A DNA stretch of 64,000 bases from Actinocrispum wychmicini (GTDB taxonomy: Bacteria > Actinomycetota > Actinomycetes > Mycobacteriales > Pseudonocardiaceae): positions 62,001 to 126,000 of the forward strand of contig NZ_SLWS01000019.1 of NCBI RefSeq assembly GCF_004345645.1, read 5' to 3'. The translations under genes were made by a program, and so were the position numbers. How positions within the stretch are numbered: position 1 is the stretch's first letter; the number at the start of each line of letters is the position of its first letter. Below the pieces are notes generated by a model. That model searched no databases. It was not told where the DNA came from and saw nothing but the letters and a program-made list of their open reading frames with translations. Shown one piece after another: positions 16,446-25,469 of this stretch.

Positions 16446-17660
16446 TCAGGCGGCGGCGAAGGCCTGGTCGGTGGCTGACCAGGCGGCGCCGATCACGCCG
16501 GCCATCTCGCCGAGTTCGGACAGCACGATCGGCAGGTTGCCGGTGGCCAGGGGCAGGCTTCGGCGGTAGACGGCGCTGCGCACCTCGGCGAGCAGTTGGT
16601 GGCCCAGCCGGGAGACCCCGCCGCCGATCACGACCATGCCGGGGTTCAGGAAGCTGACCAGTGAGGCGACCACGTGGCCCAGTCGCCGGCCGCCTTCGCG
16701 GACCAGGTTCGCCGCCGCGAAGTCGCCGGCCGAGGCCGCCGCGGCCACGTCCATCGCGGACAGTTCTCCCTTCTGTGCCAACAAGTCCGCGAGATAGGTG
16801 GACCGTCCGCTGCGGGCCAGGGTGAGCGCGTCGCGAGCCAGGGCGGCGCCGCCGAAGTACGCCTCCAGGCAGCCGACCTCGCCGCACGCGCAGGCCGGGC
16901 CGTAGTCGTCCAGCTTGATGTGCCCGATGTCGCCGGCCGTTCCCGCGACTCCCCGGTAGACGCGGCCGGCGAGGACGATGCCGCAGCCGATGCCGGTCCC
17001 GACCTTCACGAAGATCAGGTCGTCCAACGACCGCGCCACGCCGGCGTGCCGCTCCCCCAACGCCATCACGTTCACGTCGTTGTCGACCGTGACCGCGCAG
17101 CCCCATTGGCTGGCGAGCCGGTCACGGACCGGGAACCGGTCCCAGCCGGGCATGATCGGCGGCGCCACCGGCATGCCGTCGCGGAAGCTCACCGGACCCG
17201 GCAGGCCCACGCCGGCGCCGACCAGCCGCCCGGTGACCTCGCTGCGGACCTTCGCGGCCAGCTGGGTCAGCCGTTCCAGGACGAGCACCGGTCCTTTGCG
17301 GATGTCGTAGTCCTCCACGACGTGCGACATCACCTCGCACCGGGCGTCCGTGACCGCCACACCGATCGACGTCGCCCCGATGTCCGCGGCGAGAAACCGC
17401 AGGTCGTCGCCGAGTTTCACGAGCGTGGAGCGGCGGCCGCCACGGCTGGCGGCCGGGCCGCCGGACTCGACCAGCCGCCACTCGAACAGCCGGTCCAGCT
17501 CGGTCGCGAGCCGGGCCCGCGGCAGTTCGAGGCGTTCCCCCAGTTCGACTTTGGCCAGCGGACCTTCGTCACGCAGGAGGGCGAGCAGCTGGGACTGCTG
17601 CCTGGTCTCCACCCGGGGAATCGCTTGCACGGTCACCAATACATTGAACCTCACAACCAC
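16446..17660 (-). CDS. ROK family transcriptional regulator (second)
   Basis: A 404-residue ROK protein: N-terminal helix-turn-helix (QSQLLALLRDEGPLAKVELG, LPRARLATELDRL), then a ROK domain with LAADIGATSIGVAV, VDNDVNVMALGERHAG, KVGTGIGCGIVLAG and the zinc cluster GPACACGEVGCLEAYF. The frame opens at GTG 17660 and has further GTG codons nearby, so the first residues are uncertain. It is a solitary gene between a convergent SRPBCC gene and a divergent broken acetyltransferase gene only 19 nt away. Target operon is not in view. Confidence 0.9.
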   Translation of the reverse strand: MVVRFNVLVTVQAIPRVETRQQSQLLALLRDEGPLAKVELGERLELPRARLATELDRLFEWRLVESGGPAASRGGRRSTLVKLGDDLRFLAADIGATSIGVAVTDARCEVMSHVVEDYDIRKGPVLVLERLTQLAAKVRSEVTGRLVGAGVGLPGPVSFRDGMPVAPPIMPGWDRFPVRDRLASQWGCAVTVDNDVNVMALGERHAGVARSLDDLIFVKVGTGIGCGIVLAGRVYRGVAGTAGDIGHIKLDDYGPACACGEVGCLEAYFGGAALARDALTLARSGRSTYLADLLAQKGELSAMDVAAAASAGDFAAANLVREGGRRLGHVVASLVSFLNPGMVVIGGGVSRLGHQLLAEVRSAVYRRSLPLATGNLPIVLSELGEMAGVIGAAWSATDQAFAAA

Positions 17661-17679
17661 ACCAGGACGAGGAGCGAGA

Positions 17680-18041
17680 GTGGAAGTTCGACCGCGCCCG
17701 GTGACCGAGGGCGACCTGGTGCTGTTCCGGCGGTTCGCGGTCGAGCCCGGCCTGGACTGGGGTGGGTTCCAGGAGCCGGCGCGCCGGTTCGCGCGGGACG
17801 GCTACCTCGGGCCGGACGGCGGGCGGCTGATCGTCGGCGTCGACGACACGGCCACCGGGCACGTCGGGTGGGCGAAACGGCTTCACGGCGGAGTCGCCCG
17901 GAGCACATCGCCGAACAGAAGTCCCTGGTCAAGGCCGGATTCCAGCGGGAGGGCGTGATCCGGGCGGCCGAGTTCCGGGCCGGTCGGTGGCGCGACGGGT
18001 ACCTGTACAGCCGACTGCGCGACGACCCGGCGCCGAGTTAG
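17680..18041 (+). pseudogene. Broken GNAT N-acetyltransferase (internal deletion with frameshift)
   Basis: A GTG at 17680 with a GGAG site starts VEVRPRPVTEGDLVLFRRFA and runs in one frame to GHVGWAKRLHGG near 17890. From about 17895 the neighbouring frame gives RPEHIAEQKSLVKAGFQREG and ends DGYLYSRLRDDPAPS at 18041. Both halves belong to the RimJ/RimL-type GNAT family, but the acetyl-CoA-binding segment (normally R/QxxGxG/A with about 50-60 residues around it) is missing at the join and the frame changes. The product cannot be a working acetyltransferase. Confidence 0.8.
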
Positions 18042-18120
18042 TCCACCGGCATTCGAACACCAATTCCCCATGGGCCGACAGTCACCTGAATGACAATTTT
18101 TCTCAGCGCCGAACGGCCCT

Positions 18121-18163
18121 TGTTCACCCTACCTCCCAGCGGTAGTGTACTCGCGAGTAGGTA
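18121..18163 (+). promoter_or_regulatory. Promoter with overlapping palindromic operator for the secreted-protein gene
   Basis: TTGTTC (18121-18126), a 17-nt spacer and TAGTGT (18144-18149) form a sigma-70-like promoter. A perfect palindrome TACTCGCGAGTA (18149-18160), continuing GGT, begins at the last base of the -10. A second inverted pair CTACC/GGTAG lies in the spacer at about 18130-18146. The same -35, spacing and operator occur on the minus strand at 36015-36057, ahead of the DUF6801/mce operon. Confidence 0.65.
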
Positions 18164-18204
18164 AGAGTTCGGAGGCAAGGAGTGCGTTTCCCAAGGAGAA
18201 TAGA

Positions 18205-18798
18205 ATGCTGAGAGCCATACTAGTCAGTGCGGTCACCCTTGCCGGTGTCATCGTCGGTACCGGCACCGCGTCTGCCGACGACGGCGCCATTTTCAACTAT
18301 GACGTCACCAAGGGCACGTCCACCATCAAGAAGCTCAACGCCAGCCTCCCGCTTGGGCCGGGCAAGCTGTCGGCCAACATCGACGCGACCGGTGTTTTCA
18401 CCGCGACCATGGCGTTGCCGCCGGTCCGCGGCCACTTCACCATCTTCGGTATCTTCCCGACCAGCGCGACCGTCAGCTTCCAGCAGGCCGGGCCGATCCC
18501 GGGCAAGATCACCGACGGCGCCATCGAGGCACACGCGAAGGTCAACATCCAGCTGTCGAACGTCGACGCGATCGGGTTCATCCCGCTCCTGGTCGGCAAC
18601 AACTGCAAGACGAGCGTGCCGGCGACGATCGACCTGGTATCGGCACCCGATTTCAACGCGCTCGTGGGCGGCGACCTGCTCGCCACGTTCACCATTCCGA
18701 ACTTCTCGAACTGCAACCTCGCCACCCCGATTCTGAACGGCCTCATCCCGGGGCCGGACAACAAAATAACCCTGACCCTGAAGTTCATCTTCGAATAG
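18205..18798 (+). CDS. Secreted protein of unknown function, sharing a domain with the 29509-31071 protein
   Basis: A 197-residue exported protein: signal peptide about residues 1-25 (MLRAILVSAVTLAGVIVGTG, cleaved after TASA), then a beta-rich domain with TSTIKKLNASLPLGPGKLSA, MALPPVRGHFTIFG and a C-terminal FTIPNFSNCNLATPILNGLI followed by PGPDNKITLTLKF. Proteins like this are common in actinobacteria and have no assigned function. The ATG at 18205 has AAGGAG 7 nt upstream; the earlier in-frame start at 18145 lies inside the operator. It converges on the mce operon and shares its promoter/operator design, so it probably works with that system. Confidence 0.85.
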   Translation: MLRAILVSAVTLAGVIVGTGTASADDGAIFNYDVTKGTSTIKKLNASLPLGPGKLSANIDATGVFTATMALPPVRGHFTIFGIFPTSATVSFQQAGPIPGKITDGAIEAHAKVNIQLSNVDAIGFIPLLVGNNCKTSVPATIDLVSAPDFNALVGGDLLATFTIPNFSNCNLATPILNGLIPGPDNKITLTLKFIFE

Positions 18799-18810
18799 GG
18801 GCAGTGAGAT

Positions 18811-18850
18811 CCCCGTGAGTGTTTTTTACAGTGTAAAAACACTCGCGGGG
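18811..18850. terminator. Bidirectional terminator between secreted-protein gene and mce operon
   Basis: CCCCGTGAGTGTTTTTTAC pairs with GTAAAAACACTCGCGGGG across a very short loop, a stem of about 17-18 bp with one mismatch and one bulged base. T- and A-rich tracts inside the stem let it act in both directions. It is placed exactly between the convergent stops at 18798 and 18857. Confidence 0.85.
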
Positions 18851-18856
18851 ATTTCG

Positions 18857-19519
18857 CTATCTCGGGATCAGTTCGGTGATCTTCCACTGTCCGTTCTGGC
18901 GTTCTGCCCGCACCGTGAGCGCGGCGGCGCTGCCACTGTTCTTGCCGGTGTCGACGCGAGTGGCGACCTGGTCGAGGAACACGAGAAGTTCGGCGTGGTC
19001 GGCGTCGACGGACTTGGCGCCGACACTCGTCACGCGGGTCGCGAGCACGAGCTTCTGCACTGGCGCCTGCTCGCGGACCGTCCGAACGAGCTTGTCGTAC
19101 TCGTCGACCGCGGAACCGGCCAGCACGTCCCGCGCCGCCTTCGTGGTCTCGTCGAGCTTGTCGTAGCTGAACGAGAGCACCTTCTGCAGGTCCTCTTTGA
19201 TCTGCCCGTTCACCTCGGTCAAGGCCCGCGTGTCACCGCCCTTGTCCACGTTGTCCGCCTTCACCAGGAAGAACACACCCACCCCGGCCAGCACGGCGGC
19301 GACCGCGACCAGGGCCAACGGCAGCGCCGACCGGGGCTTGGGTTCCTCGGCCAGAACGTCATCCTCGTCGGGCGGGTCGACAGTGACCGGCTCCGACGAG
19401 ACCTCGTCGACGGTCTCGTCGTCGTCGACCTCGGGCTTCTCGCCGACGACCTGGGCGTCCGCGAGACGGCGGTGGCCGGCGACGCGAGGACGGCGGGTAG
19501 GCGGACGCTTGAGAGTCAT
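18857..19519 (-). CDS. Mce-associated membrane protein
   Basis: A 220-residue protein: a charged cytoplasmic N terminus of about 70 residues (acidic, DDDETVDEV and PPDEDDVLAEE), one membrane segment (ALPLALVAVAAVLAGVGVFF) and an external SnoaL-like domain of about 120 residues ending ERQNGQWKITELIPR. This matches the Mce-associated (Mas/Mam) proteins that stabilise Mce complexes. It is the last gene of the operon and overlaps the previous gene by 4 nt (ATGA). Confidence 0.85.
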   Translation of the reverse strand: MTLKRPPTRRPRVAGHRRLADAQVVGEKPEVDDDETVDEVSSEPVTVDPPDEDDVLAEEPKPRSALPLALVAVAAVLAGVGVFFLVKADNVDKGGDTRALTEVNGQIKEDLQKVLSFSYDKLDETTKAARDVLAGSAVDEYDKLVRTVREQAPVQKLVLATRVTSVGAKSVDADHAELLVFLDQVATRVDTGKNSGSAAALTVRAERQNGQWKITELIPR

Positions 19520-20010
19520 GACTGGTCACCGACCGGGACCGTCCGCATGGAACTGAGTTTCCACCCGGAGTCGGTGTGGGTGAGTCCTGCCTCGATCCTG
19601 TTGCGCCGCACCTCTGCCTGCCCGCCTTCCGGGGTCACCGTGATCTCCACGGCCGCGATCACCTGCGCCGTGTTCGAGTCCAGTTCGGTCACGGCCGCGT
19701 CCGTGACCTTGCCGACCGTGGACGCCTTGCCGTCCGTCAACTGTTTCCGGCTGTCGTCACGACCCTGCGCGAGGCTGTCGCGCAGGGTGCCGGTCGACGA
19801 CGCCAGCCACCTGTCCAGGCCCTCGTCCACGTGCTTGTAGTCCAATGTGGTCAGATTGGCGATGCCCTGCTGGCCCACGTCGAGGACTTCCTGGCGGGTG
19901 TCGGCGTACGCGCCGGCCTCGCCCGCCGCGTTCGACCACCGCAGGCCGGCCCAGACCGCGAACACAGCCGCCGCGGCCACCAGGACGATCGCGACCACCT
20001 TCTGGATCAC
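19516..20010 (-). CDS. Mce-associated membrane protein
   Basis: A 164-residue protein with a membrane segment right at the start (VIQKVVAIVLVAAAAVFAVW) and an external SnoaL-like domain containing LDYKHVDEGLDRWLASSTGT and ending LTHTDSGWKLSSMRTVPVG. It is the shorter of the two usual Mas proteins. The GTG start at 20010 overlaps the mceF stop (GTGA); the longer frame to 20238 is a shadow of mceF. Confidence 0.85.
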   Translation of the reverse strand: MIQKVVAIVLVAAAAVFAVWAGLRWSNAAGEAGAYADTRQEVLDVGQQGIANLTTLDYKHVDEGLDRWLASSTGTLRDSLAQGRDDSRKQLTDGKASTVGKVTDAAVTELDSNTAQVIAAVEITVTPEGGQAEVRRNRIEAGLTHTDSGWKLSSMRTVPVGDQS

Positions 20011-21206
20011 CGGGCACCTCCGAGAACCTGGTTCAGCGACGCCGGACCGGTCGGGACCTGCGTCAGCGCCAACGGCGCCGGCGGGTTGGGCACCGGGCCG
20101 CCCTTCGGCGCGTTCTGCGCGCCGCGCACGGAACTCTCGTTGCCGTACGGCAACGCACAGTAGGCGTTGGTGTTGAACGGCGCGGGGCCAGTCTCGCCGC
20201 CCGTCCGGTTCGGGGTCGACTCGTAGCCCTTCCGGCACGGCGGCGGGTCGTTGAAGTTGTCGGTCATCACGGCGTTCACCGAGCCGTTCTTGTCGATCAC
20301 CCGGTAACCCCGGGCCACCGCCTCCGGGTACGTGCCCAGCAGTTGCTCGAACGCCGACCCGCGGGTGGCGAACACCTGCGCCGGGGTCAGCAGGTTGGCG
20401 AGGATCACGCCGACGCCGGTGCCGGACTCGTTGATCAGCGCGCTGATCTGGTCGGACGCCTGCGACGTGTTCGCGATGAGCTTGCGCAGGTCCTTGTCGG
20501 AGTTGCGCAGCTGCTCGGCCAGCAGGTGCGCGTCCTGGCTGAACGACGTGATCGCGGAACTCTCGTTGAGCTGCGTGCCCAGCACGGTCCCGCTGTCGGT
20601 GATCAGCTGCTGGGTCTGCGGCAGGTAGACCCGGGCGCTCTTCACGAAGTCGGCCTGGTTGTCCAGCAACGTCTGCAGGTCCTGGCCACGGCCCCGGAAC
20701 GCGTCGTCCATCTCGTACACGACGGTCCGCAACGAGTCCAGCGGCACCGACGCCACCAGACTGTCCAAATTGGCCAACACGGTCTGCACCGGCAGCGGCA
20801 GGGTGATGGCCGACTTCGGGATGACCGAGCCGTCGGCCAGGTACGGGCCACCGTCCCGGCGCGGCTTCAGGTCCAGGTACTGCTCACCGACCGCCGACCG
20901 GTTGGTGACCGCGGCGTCCAGATCGGCCGGGACCCGCGGCGCGGACGGGTCGAACCGCAGCTCCACCTCGATTCCGTCGTCGGTCAGCCGCATCGGGCCG
21001 ACCCGGCCGACCCGCACGCCCCGGTAGGTCACCTCGGAGTTGGTGAACAGCCCGCCCGACTCGCTCATCTGGGCCTTGACCACGATCCCCCGGCCGCCGA
21101 ACACCAACTGGTCCAGCCCGGCGTAGCTGGCACCGACGTACGTCACGCCGACCAGGGCCAACACCACGAAGATGACGACCTGGATCTTGATCCGTCTGCT
21201 CAGCAT
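20007..21206 (-). CDS. mceF: MCE family protein MceF
   Basis: A 399-residue protein: N-terminal membrane anchor (residues about 8-28), an MCE domain about 35-115 (ESGGLFTNSEVTYRGVRVGR, SAVGEQYLDLKP), a long helical region, and a Pro-rich C-terminal tail typical of the last mce gene. MCE subunits assemble into a hexameric shuttle for lipids across the cell envelope. It starts 3 nt after mceE. Confidence 0.9.
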   Translation of the reverse strand: MLSRRIKIQVVIFVVLALVGVTYVGASYAGLDQLVFGGRGIVVKAQMSESGGLFTNSEVTYRGVRVGRVGPMRLTDDGIEVELRFDPSAPRVPADLDAAVTNRSAVGEQYLDLKPRRDGGPYLADGSVIPKSAITLPLPVQTVLANLDSLVASVPLDSLRTVVYEMDDAFRGRGQDLQTLLDNQADFVKSARVYLPQTQQLITDSGTVLGTQLNESSAITSFSQDAHLLAEQLRNSDKDLRKLIANTSQASDQISALINESGTGVGVILANLLTPAQVFATRGSAFEQLLGTYPEAVARGYRVIDKNGSVNAVMTDNFNDPPPCRKGYESTPNRTGGETGPAPFNTNAYCALPYGNESSVRGAQNAPKGGPVPNPPAPLALTQVPTGPASLNQVLGGAR

Positions 21207-21209
21207 CCC

Positions 21210-22262
21210 TCAACGTCCCCTCTGAGTCATGACGGGTGGGTCCATGGGTTTCAACGGCACCGCCGGCGCGTCCAGACCGGTGGCCGGGTCCGTCGGTGGC
21301 TTCACGTGGACGAACACGTTCAGATAGTCGCCCCTGATGCCTTGGGCGGCCTTGTCCGTGAACGGGTACGTGAGCAGCAGTTCGAACGACTGCGGCAGCT
21401 TCTCGCCCGCCGCCGCCAGGCCCTGCAGGGTCGGCGCGAGTGCCTTCAGGTCGGCCACGATGTCGTCCTTGGAGTTCTTGACCGTCCGCACCGCGACCGC
21501 GGACAGGTCGTCCAGCGACCTCAGCATGCTGACCAGGTCGCCGCGTTGCTGGGTCAGGACGTCGATGCCCGGCCCGAGGTTCTGCAGCACGCCGCCGATC
21601 TTGTCGCGTTGCGCCGCGACGGTCGCGGACAGCTTGTTCAGGCTGGTCAACGCCCGGGTGATCTCGTCGCGGTGCTTGTCCAGTTCACCGACGAACGTGT
21701 CCATGTTGGACAGCAGCGACCGCAGGCCGGTCTCGTTGCCGGACAACGCGTTGTTGACCTCGCGGGCGATCTGCTGGAACTGGCCGACCCCGCCGCCGTT
21801 GAGCAGCAGGGACAACGCGCCGAAGACCTCCTCGATCTCGGCGTTGCGGCTGGTCCGTTCGGCCGGGATCACCGCGTCATCCACCAGCCTGTCCGGCGCG
21901 GGGTTGCTCGGCGCGCTCAGCTCGACGAACTTCTCGCCGAGCAGGCTGGACTGGCGCACGGCTGCGTTGGCGTTGGCCGGCAGCCGCACGTCGCCGTTCA
22001 CCAGCAGCACCACTTCGGCCGTCCACCCGTCGCCGCCGACGTCGATCTGGTCCACCCGGCCGACCGGCACGTCGTTGACCTTGACCCCGGCCTGCGGCAC
22101 CAGGTCCAGCACGTCCTGGAAGTCCACCCGCACCTTGTACGGGTGGTCTCCGAGGTCGGCGCCGCCCGGCAGTGGCAGGTTGTACACCCCGTTGAACCCG
22201 CCCGCGCCGCAGGCGGACGCGGTCAGCATGACAGCGACGAGCAGCAGGCAGCGCCTGATCAT
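21210..22262 (-). CDS. mceE: MCE family lipoprotein MceE
   Basis: A 350-residue lipoprotein with a lipobox at the end of MIRRCLLLVAVMLTASAC (Cys18), as usual for the fifth mce gene. The MCE domain includes LVPQAGVKVNDVPVGRVDQI and SSLLGEKFVELSAPSN, followed by helical segments with LLLNGGGVGQFQQIAREVNN. The ATG at 22262 overlaps the mceD stop; the longer frame to 22397 lies inside mceD. Confidence 0.9.
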   Translation of the reverse strand: MIRRCLLLVAVMLTASACGAGGFNGVYNLPLPGGADLGDHPYKVRVDFQDVLDLVPQAGVKVNDVPVGRVDQIDVGGDGWTAEVVLLVNGDVRLPANANAAVRQSSLLGEKFVELSAPSNPAPDRLVDDAVIPAERTSRNAEIEEVFGALSLLLNGGGVGQFQQIAREVNNALSGNETGLRSLLSNMDTFVGELDKHRDEITRALTSLNKLSATVAAQRDKIGGVLQNLGPGIDVLTQQRGDLVSMLRSLDDLSAVAVRTVKNSKDDIVADLKALAPTLQGLAAAGEKLPQSFELLLTYPFTDKAAQGIRGDYLNVFVHVKPPTDPATGLDAPAVPLKPMDPPVMTQRGR

Positions 22263-23389
22263 TTCCCACCACCCGAGTACTGCTGTCCCATCGGCGGGAG
22301 CAGCAACGGCGGAGCGCCCGAGTCCTTGCCGGGCTTGAGTTCCTGACAGTCCGGCTGCAGCGACGTGACCGGGCCGGTGTGCGGCGCGGTGTTGCACGCG
22401 ACCATCGAGCCGGCGTCGATGCTCTTGCCGGGGCCGGCCAGGTAGTAGTCGAGGTCGATCCGGTTCTCCAGGGCGCCGGTCTGCGGGTTGATCGCGTTGG
22501 TCAGGTTGACCGCCGCGTCCGGTGCCGCGTCGAGTGCCTCGGCCAGCGACGCGCGCTGGTCGACCAGGACCTTCGTGATCCCGGTCAGCTTGTCCACATT
22601 GGACTTCAGGGCGGCGCGGTTGTCCTGGACGAAGCCCTTGACCTTCGCCAGTGCGTCGGCCAGCTCGGACAACGCGCCGGCGAGGTCACCACGTTCCGCG
22701 GCCAGGAACGAGGACACGTCCCTGAGCTGGTTGGTGAAGTCCACGACTCCCTTGTCGTTGCGGGCGAGCATGGTCGTGAACTGCTGCAACCCCTGGATCG
22801 TGCCGTACAGCTGGTCCTTGGACGCGGCCAACGTCCGGGACGCCTCGGCGAACTGCTTGATCGTGTCGCCGATCAGGGCGCCGTTGCCCTTGACGTTGGC
22901 CGCGGCCACGTCCAGCAGCCGCGACAGCGCGCCCTTGGAGTTGGCACCGTCCGGGCCGAGCGCGGACGACAGCTGGTTCAGGCTCTTGTACAGGTCGTCC
23001 AGCTCGACCGGGGTGACCGTGCGCTCCACCGGGATCACCGCGTCGTCGGCCATCTCGGGCCCGCCGGTGTACACCGGCGCCAGCTGCACGAACCGGTCGG
23101 ACACCAGGCTCGGCGCGACCACGACGGCCGACGCGTTCGCCGGGACCGGCTGTTTCGTGTCCACCGTGAGCTTCGCCATCACCAGCTTGCCGGCCGGGGT
23201 GACCTCGTCGACGGTGCCGACCGGGATACCGAGCACCCGGACGGTCGAACCGACATACAAGCCCGTCGCGGTGGTGAAGTACGCCGTGATGCGCTTGCCG
23301 TTCTTGGGCAGGAACACCCAGAACGTCACGGCGGTGAGCACGAGCGCGATCACGATGACGAACGTGATCGCCCGCAGCCCCCGGGTCAT
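22259..23389 (-). CDS. mceD: MCE family protein MceD
   Basis: A 376-residue MCE protein: N-terminal anchor (ITFVIVIALVLTAVTFWVF), MCE domain with TATGLYVGSTVRVLGIPVGT and APSLVSDRFVQLAPVY, then coiled helical repeats, and a long Pro/Gly-rich tail. It overlaps mceC upstream and mceE downstream by 4 nt. Confidence 0.9.
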   Translation of the reverse strand: MTRGLRAITFVIVIALVLTAVTFWVFLPKNGKRITAYFTTATGLYVGSTVRVLGIPVGTVDEVTPAGKLVMAKLTVDTKQPVPANASAVVVAPSLVSDRFVQLAPVYTGGPEMADDAVIPVERTVTPVELDDLYKSLNQLSSALGPDGANSKGALSRLLDVAAANVKGNGALIGDTIKQFAEASRTLAASKDQLYGTIQGLQQFTTMLARNDKGVVDFTNQLRDVSSFLAAERGDLAGALSELADALAKVKGFVQDNRAALKSNVDKLTGITKVLVDQRASLAEALDAAPDAAVNLTNAINPQTGALENRIDLDYYLAGPGKSIDAGSMVACNTAPHTGPVTSLQPDCQELKPGKDSGAPPLLLPPMGQQYSGGGK

Positions 23390-24447
23390 TTCGCACCCCC
23401 TGGTGGCGGTGGTTTACAGATGCCGGTGTTCGGCGGCGGTATCTTCGGGTCGTCGGGGCCGTTGTGGTTGGGGTCCTTGCCCGTCTCGGGGTCCCACGGG
23501 TACTGCTGGACCAGGCCGCACGTGTACATGTCCAGCCACCGGCCGTTTCCGCCCGCGTTCGCGACCAGCCGGTAGTACGGCCCGGCCATCGCCAGGCTCC
23601 GGTTCAGGTTGTCCTGGTTGTTCTGCAGGATCGTGTTCACCTTGTCCAGTTGCTCCAACGCGGGCCGCAGCTGCTCGGAGTTGTCGCTCACCAGGCCGGT
23701 GAGCTGGGCGGCGAGGTCACGCGTGCCCTTGAGCAGCGACGCGATCGCGTCCCGGCGCTGCCGGATCTCGGCCAGCAGCCGTCCGCCGTCGTCGAGCAGC
23801 TGCTGCACCTGGTCGTTGCGGTCGGCGAACGTGCGGCTGATCTGCTGCGTGTTCGACAGCAGATGGGCCAGTTCCTGGTCCCGCGACGAGATCGTCTTGG
23901 ACAGCGCGGACAGGCCCTCCAACGCGGACCGGACGTTCTTCGGCGAGTCGGCGAACGTGTCGGCCAGCGTGCCGAGCGCGTCCGCGAGCTTGGTCGTGTC
24001 GATCTGGGAGACCGTGTTGGCCAGCTGGTCGAAGACCTGGTTGATGTCGTACGGCGAACTGGTCCGGGTGATCGGGATGGTGGCGCCCGGGTCCTGGTCC
24101 TTGGCGCCGAGCGGGTCGACCGCCAGGTACTTCGACCCGAGCAGGGTCTTGATCCGGATCGACACCGTGCTCTGGTCGCCGACCCACGCGTCCCGCACCC
24201 GGAACCGGACCCGCACGTGGTCGCCGTCCAGGTCCACCGCGCGGACCGTGCCGATCTTCACACCGGCGGCCCGCACCTCGGTGCCGGACAGCAGCCCGGC
24301 CGCTTCGGTGAAGTCCGCGGTGTACGTGGTGCCGCCGCCGACAATCGGCAGGTCGTCGGAGTAGAACGCGGTCAGCCCGATGAGGGTCAGCAGCACCAGG
24401 CTCACGCCGCCGATCACCGCCTGGTTGCGTTCCTGGAAGGACTTCAT
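23386..24447 (-). CDS. mceC: MCE family protein MceC
   Basis: A 353-residue MCE protein. The start MKSFQERNQAVIGGVSLVLL is characteristic of MceC; the MCE domain has EAAGLLSGTEVRAAGVKIGT and IKTLLGSKYLAVDPLG, followed by helical repeats and a Pro-rich tail ending PPPPGGAK. The ATG at 24447 overlaps the mceB stop. An open frame running to 24546 is not used. Confidence 0.9.
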   Translation of the reverse strand: MKSFQERNQAVIGGVSLVLLTLIGLTAFYSDDLPIVGGGTTYTADFTEAAGLLSGTEVRAAGVKIGTVRAVDLDGDHVRVRFRVRDAWVGDQSTVSIRIKTLLGSKYLAVDPLGAKDQDPGATIPITRTSSPYDINQVFDQLANTVSQIDTTKLADALGTLADTFADSPKNVRSALEGLSALSKTISSRDQELAHLLSNTQQISRTFADRNDQVQQLLDDGGRLLAEIRQRRDAIASLLKGTRDLAAQLTGLVSDNSEQLRPALEQLDKVNTILQNNQDNLNRSLAMAGPYYRLVANAGGNGRWLDMYTCGLVQQYPWDPETGKDPNHNGPDDPKIPPPNTGICKPPPPGGAK

Positions 24448-25469
24448 GGCTGGCACCTCGGCTGGGTCAGCGGAATCCCGACGATCGGCATGGGCAGTCC
24501 GGGGATCGGCTTCGCCTCGGCCGAGCACAGGAAGGTGTTGAGCCACGAGCCGTAGCTGACCGTCCGGCCGATCGCCGCCATCTTGCCCGGCAGGTTGCGC
24601 AGCGCGGTGTCCACGACCTTGTCCTGGCCGTTCCCGGTGAGGTTCTTCGACACCTGGCCGAGCGCGGCGATGCTGTCCTTGAGCGGTTGGCGGCTGTCCT
24701 CGATCAGACCCGCGGTGGCGCCGGCGAGCTCGTTCAGCGAGCTGATCGCGTCACCGATCGGCTTGCGGTCCTTGGCGAACCCGGACACGAACTGCTGCAG
24801 GGACGTGATCAGGCCGGACAGCTGGTCGCTGTGCCCGTTCACGGTGTCCAGCACCGAGTTCAGGTTGGTGATCAGCTCGCCGATCACCTGGTCCTTGTCG
24901 GCCAGCGCGGACGTGAGCGACGCGGTGTGCGCCAGCAGGCTGTCCACCGTGCCGCCCTCGCCCTGCAGAACGTTGACGATCTCCTGGGACAGCTTGTTCA
25001 CGTCGTCCGGGTTGAGCGCCTGGAACAGCGGTTTGAAGCCGTTGAACAGGACCGTCAGGTCGAGCGCCGGCTTGGTGTGGTTCAACTGGATCTCCGACCC
25101 CGGCGACAGGTACTGGTCCAACGCCCCGATGCCGCGTTCCAGTGAGATGTACCGCTGGCCGATCATGTTGCGGTACTTGATGGTCGCGGTCACCGAGGTC
25201 GGCAGCTTGCGTCGCGCGTCGATACTGAACTCGACCCGCGCGACCCGCTGGTCGACCAACGCGACCGTCTCGACCTGGCCGACCCGGACACCGGCGATCC
25301 GCACGTCGTCACCGACCGACAGCGAGGTCACGTCCTCGAACCGGGCGGAGAACCGCTCCGACGCCCGCAGATCGGTGTTGGCGATCGTCAACCCCAGCAG
25401 CCCTGTCGACGTGATCGTCACGACCGCGAAGACGCCCAACTTGATGAGCGGGGCGACGAGTCCTTTCAT
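24444..25469 (-). CDS. mceB: MCE family protein MceB
   Basis: A 341-residue MCE protein: anchor LIKLGVFAVVTITSTGLLGL, MCE domain with VTSLSVGDDVRIAGVRVGQV and KYRNMIGQRYISLERG, then a helical region and a short tail ending LTQPRCQP. It overlaps mceA upstream and mceC downstream by 4 nt. Confidence 0.9.
   Translation of the reverse strand: MKGLVAPLIKLGVFAVVTITSTGLLGLTIANTDLRASERFSARFEDVTSLSVGDDVRIAGVRVGQVETVALVDQRVARVEFSIDARRKLPTSVTATIKYRNMIGQRYISLERGIGALDQYLSPGSEIQLNHTKPALDLTVLFNGFKPLFQALNPDDVNKLSQEIVNVLQGEGGTVDSLLAHTASLTSALADKDQVIGELITNLNSVLDTVNGHSDQLSGLITSLQQFVSGFAKDRKPIGDAISSLNELAGATAGLIEDSRQPLKDSIAALGQVSKNLTGNGQDKVVDTALRNLPGKMAAIGRTVSYGSWLNTFLCSAEAKPIPGLPMPIVGIPLTQPRCQP

Noticed and set aside
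13957..17660. The two ROK proteins as sugar kinases
   Set aside because: Both have an N-terminal DNA-binding helix-turn-helix of about 70 residues, so they are regulators.
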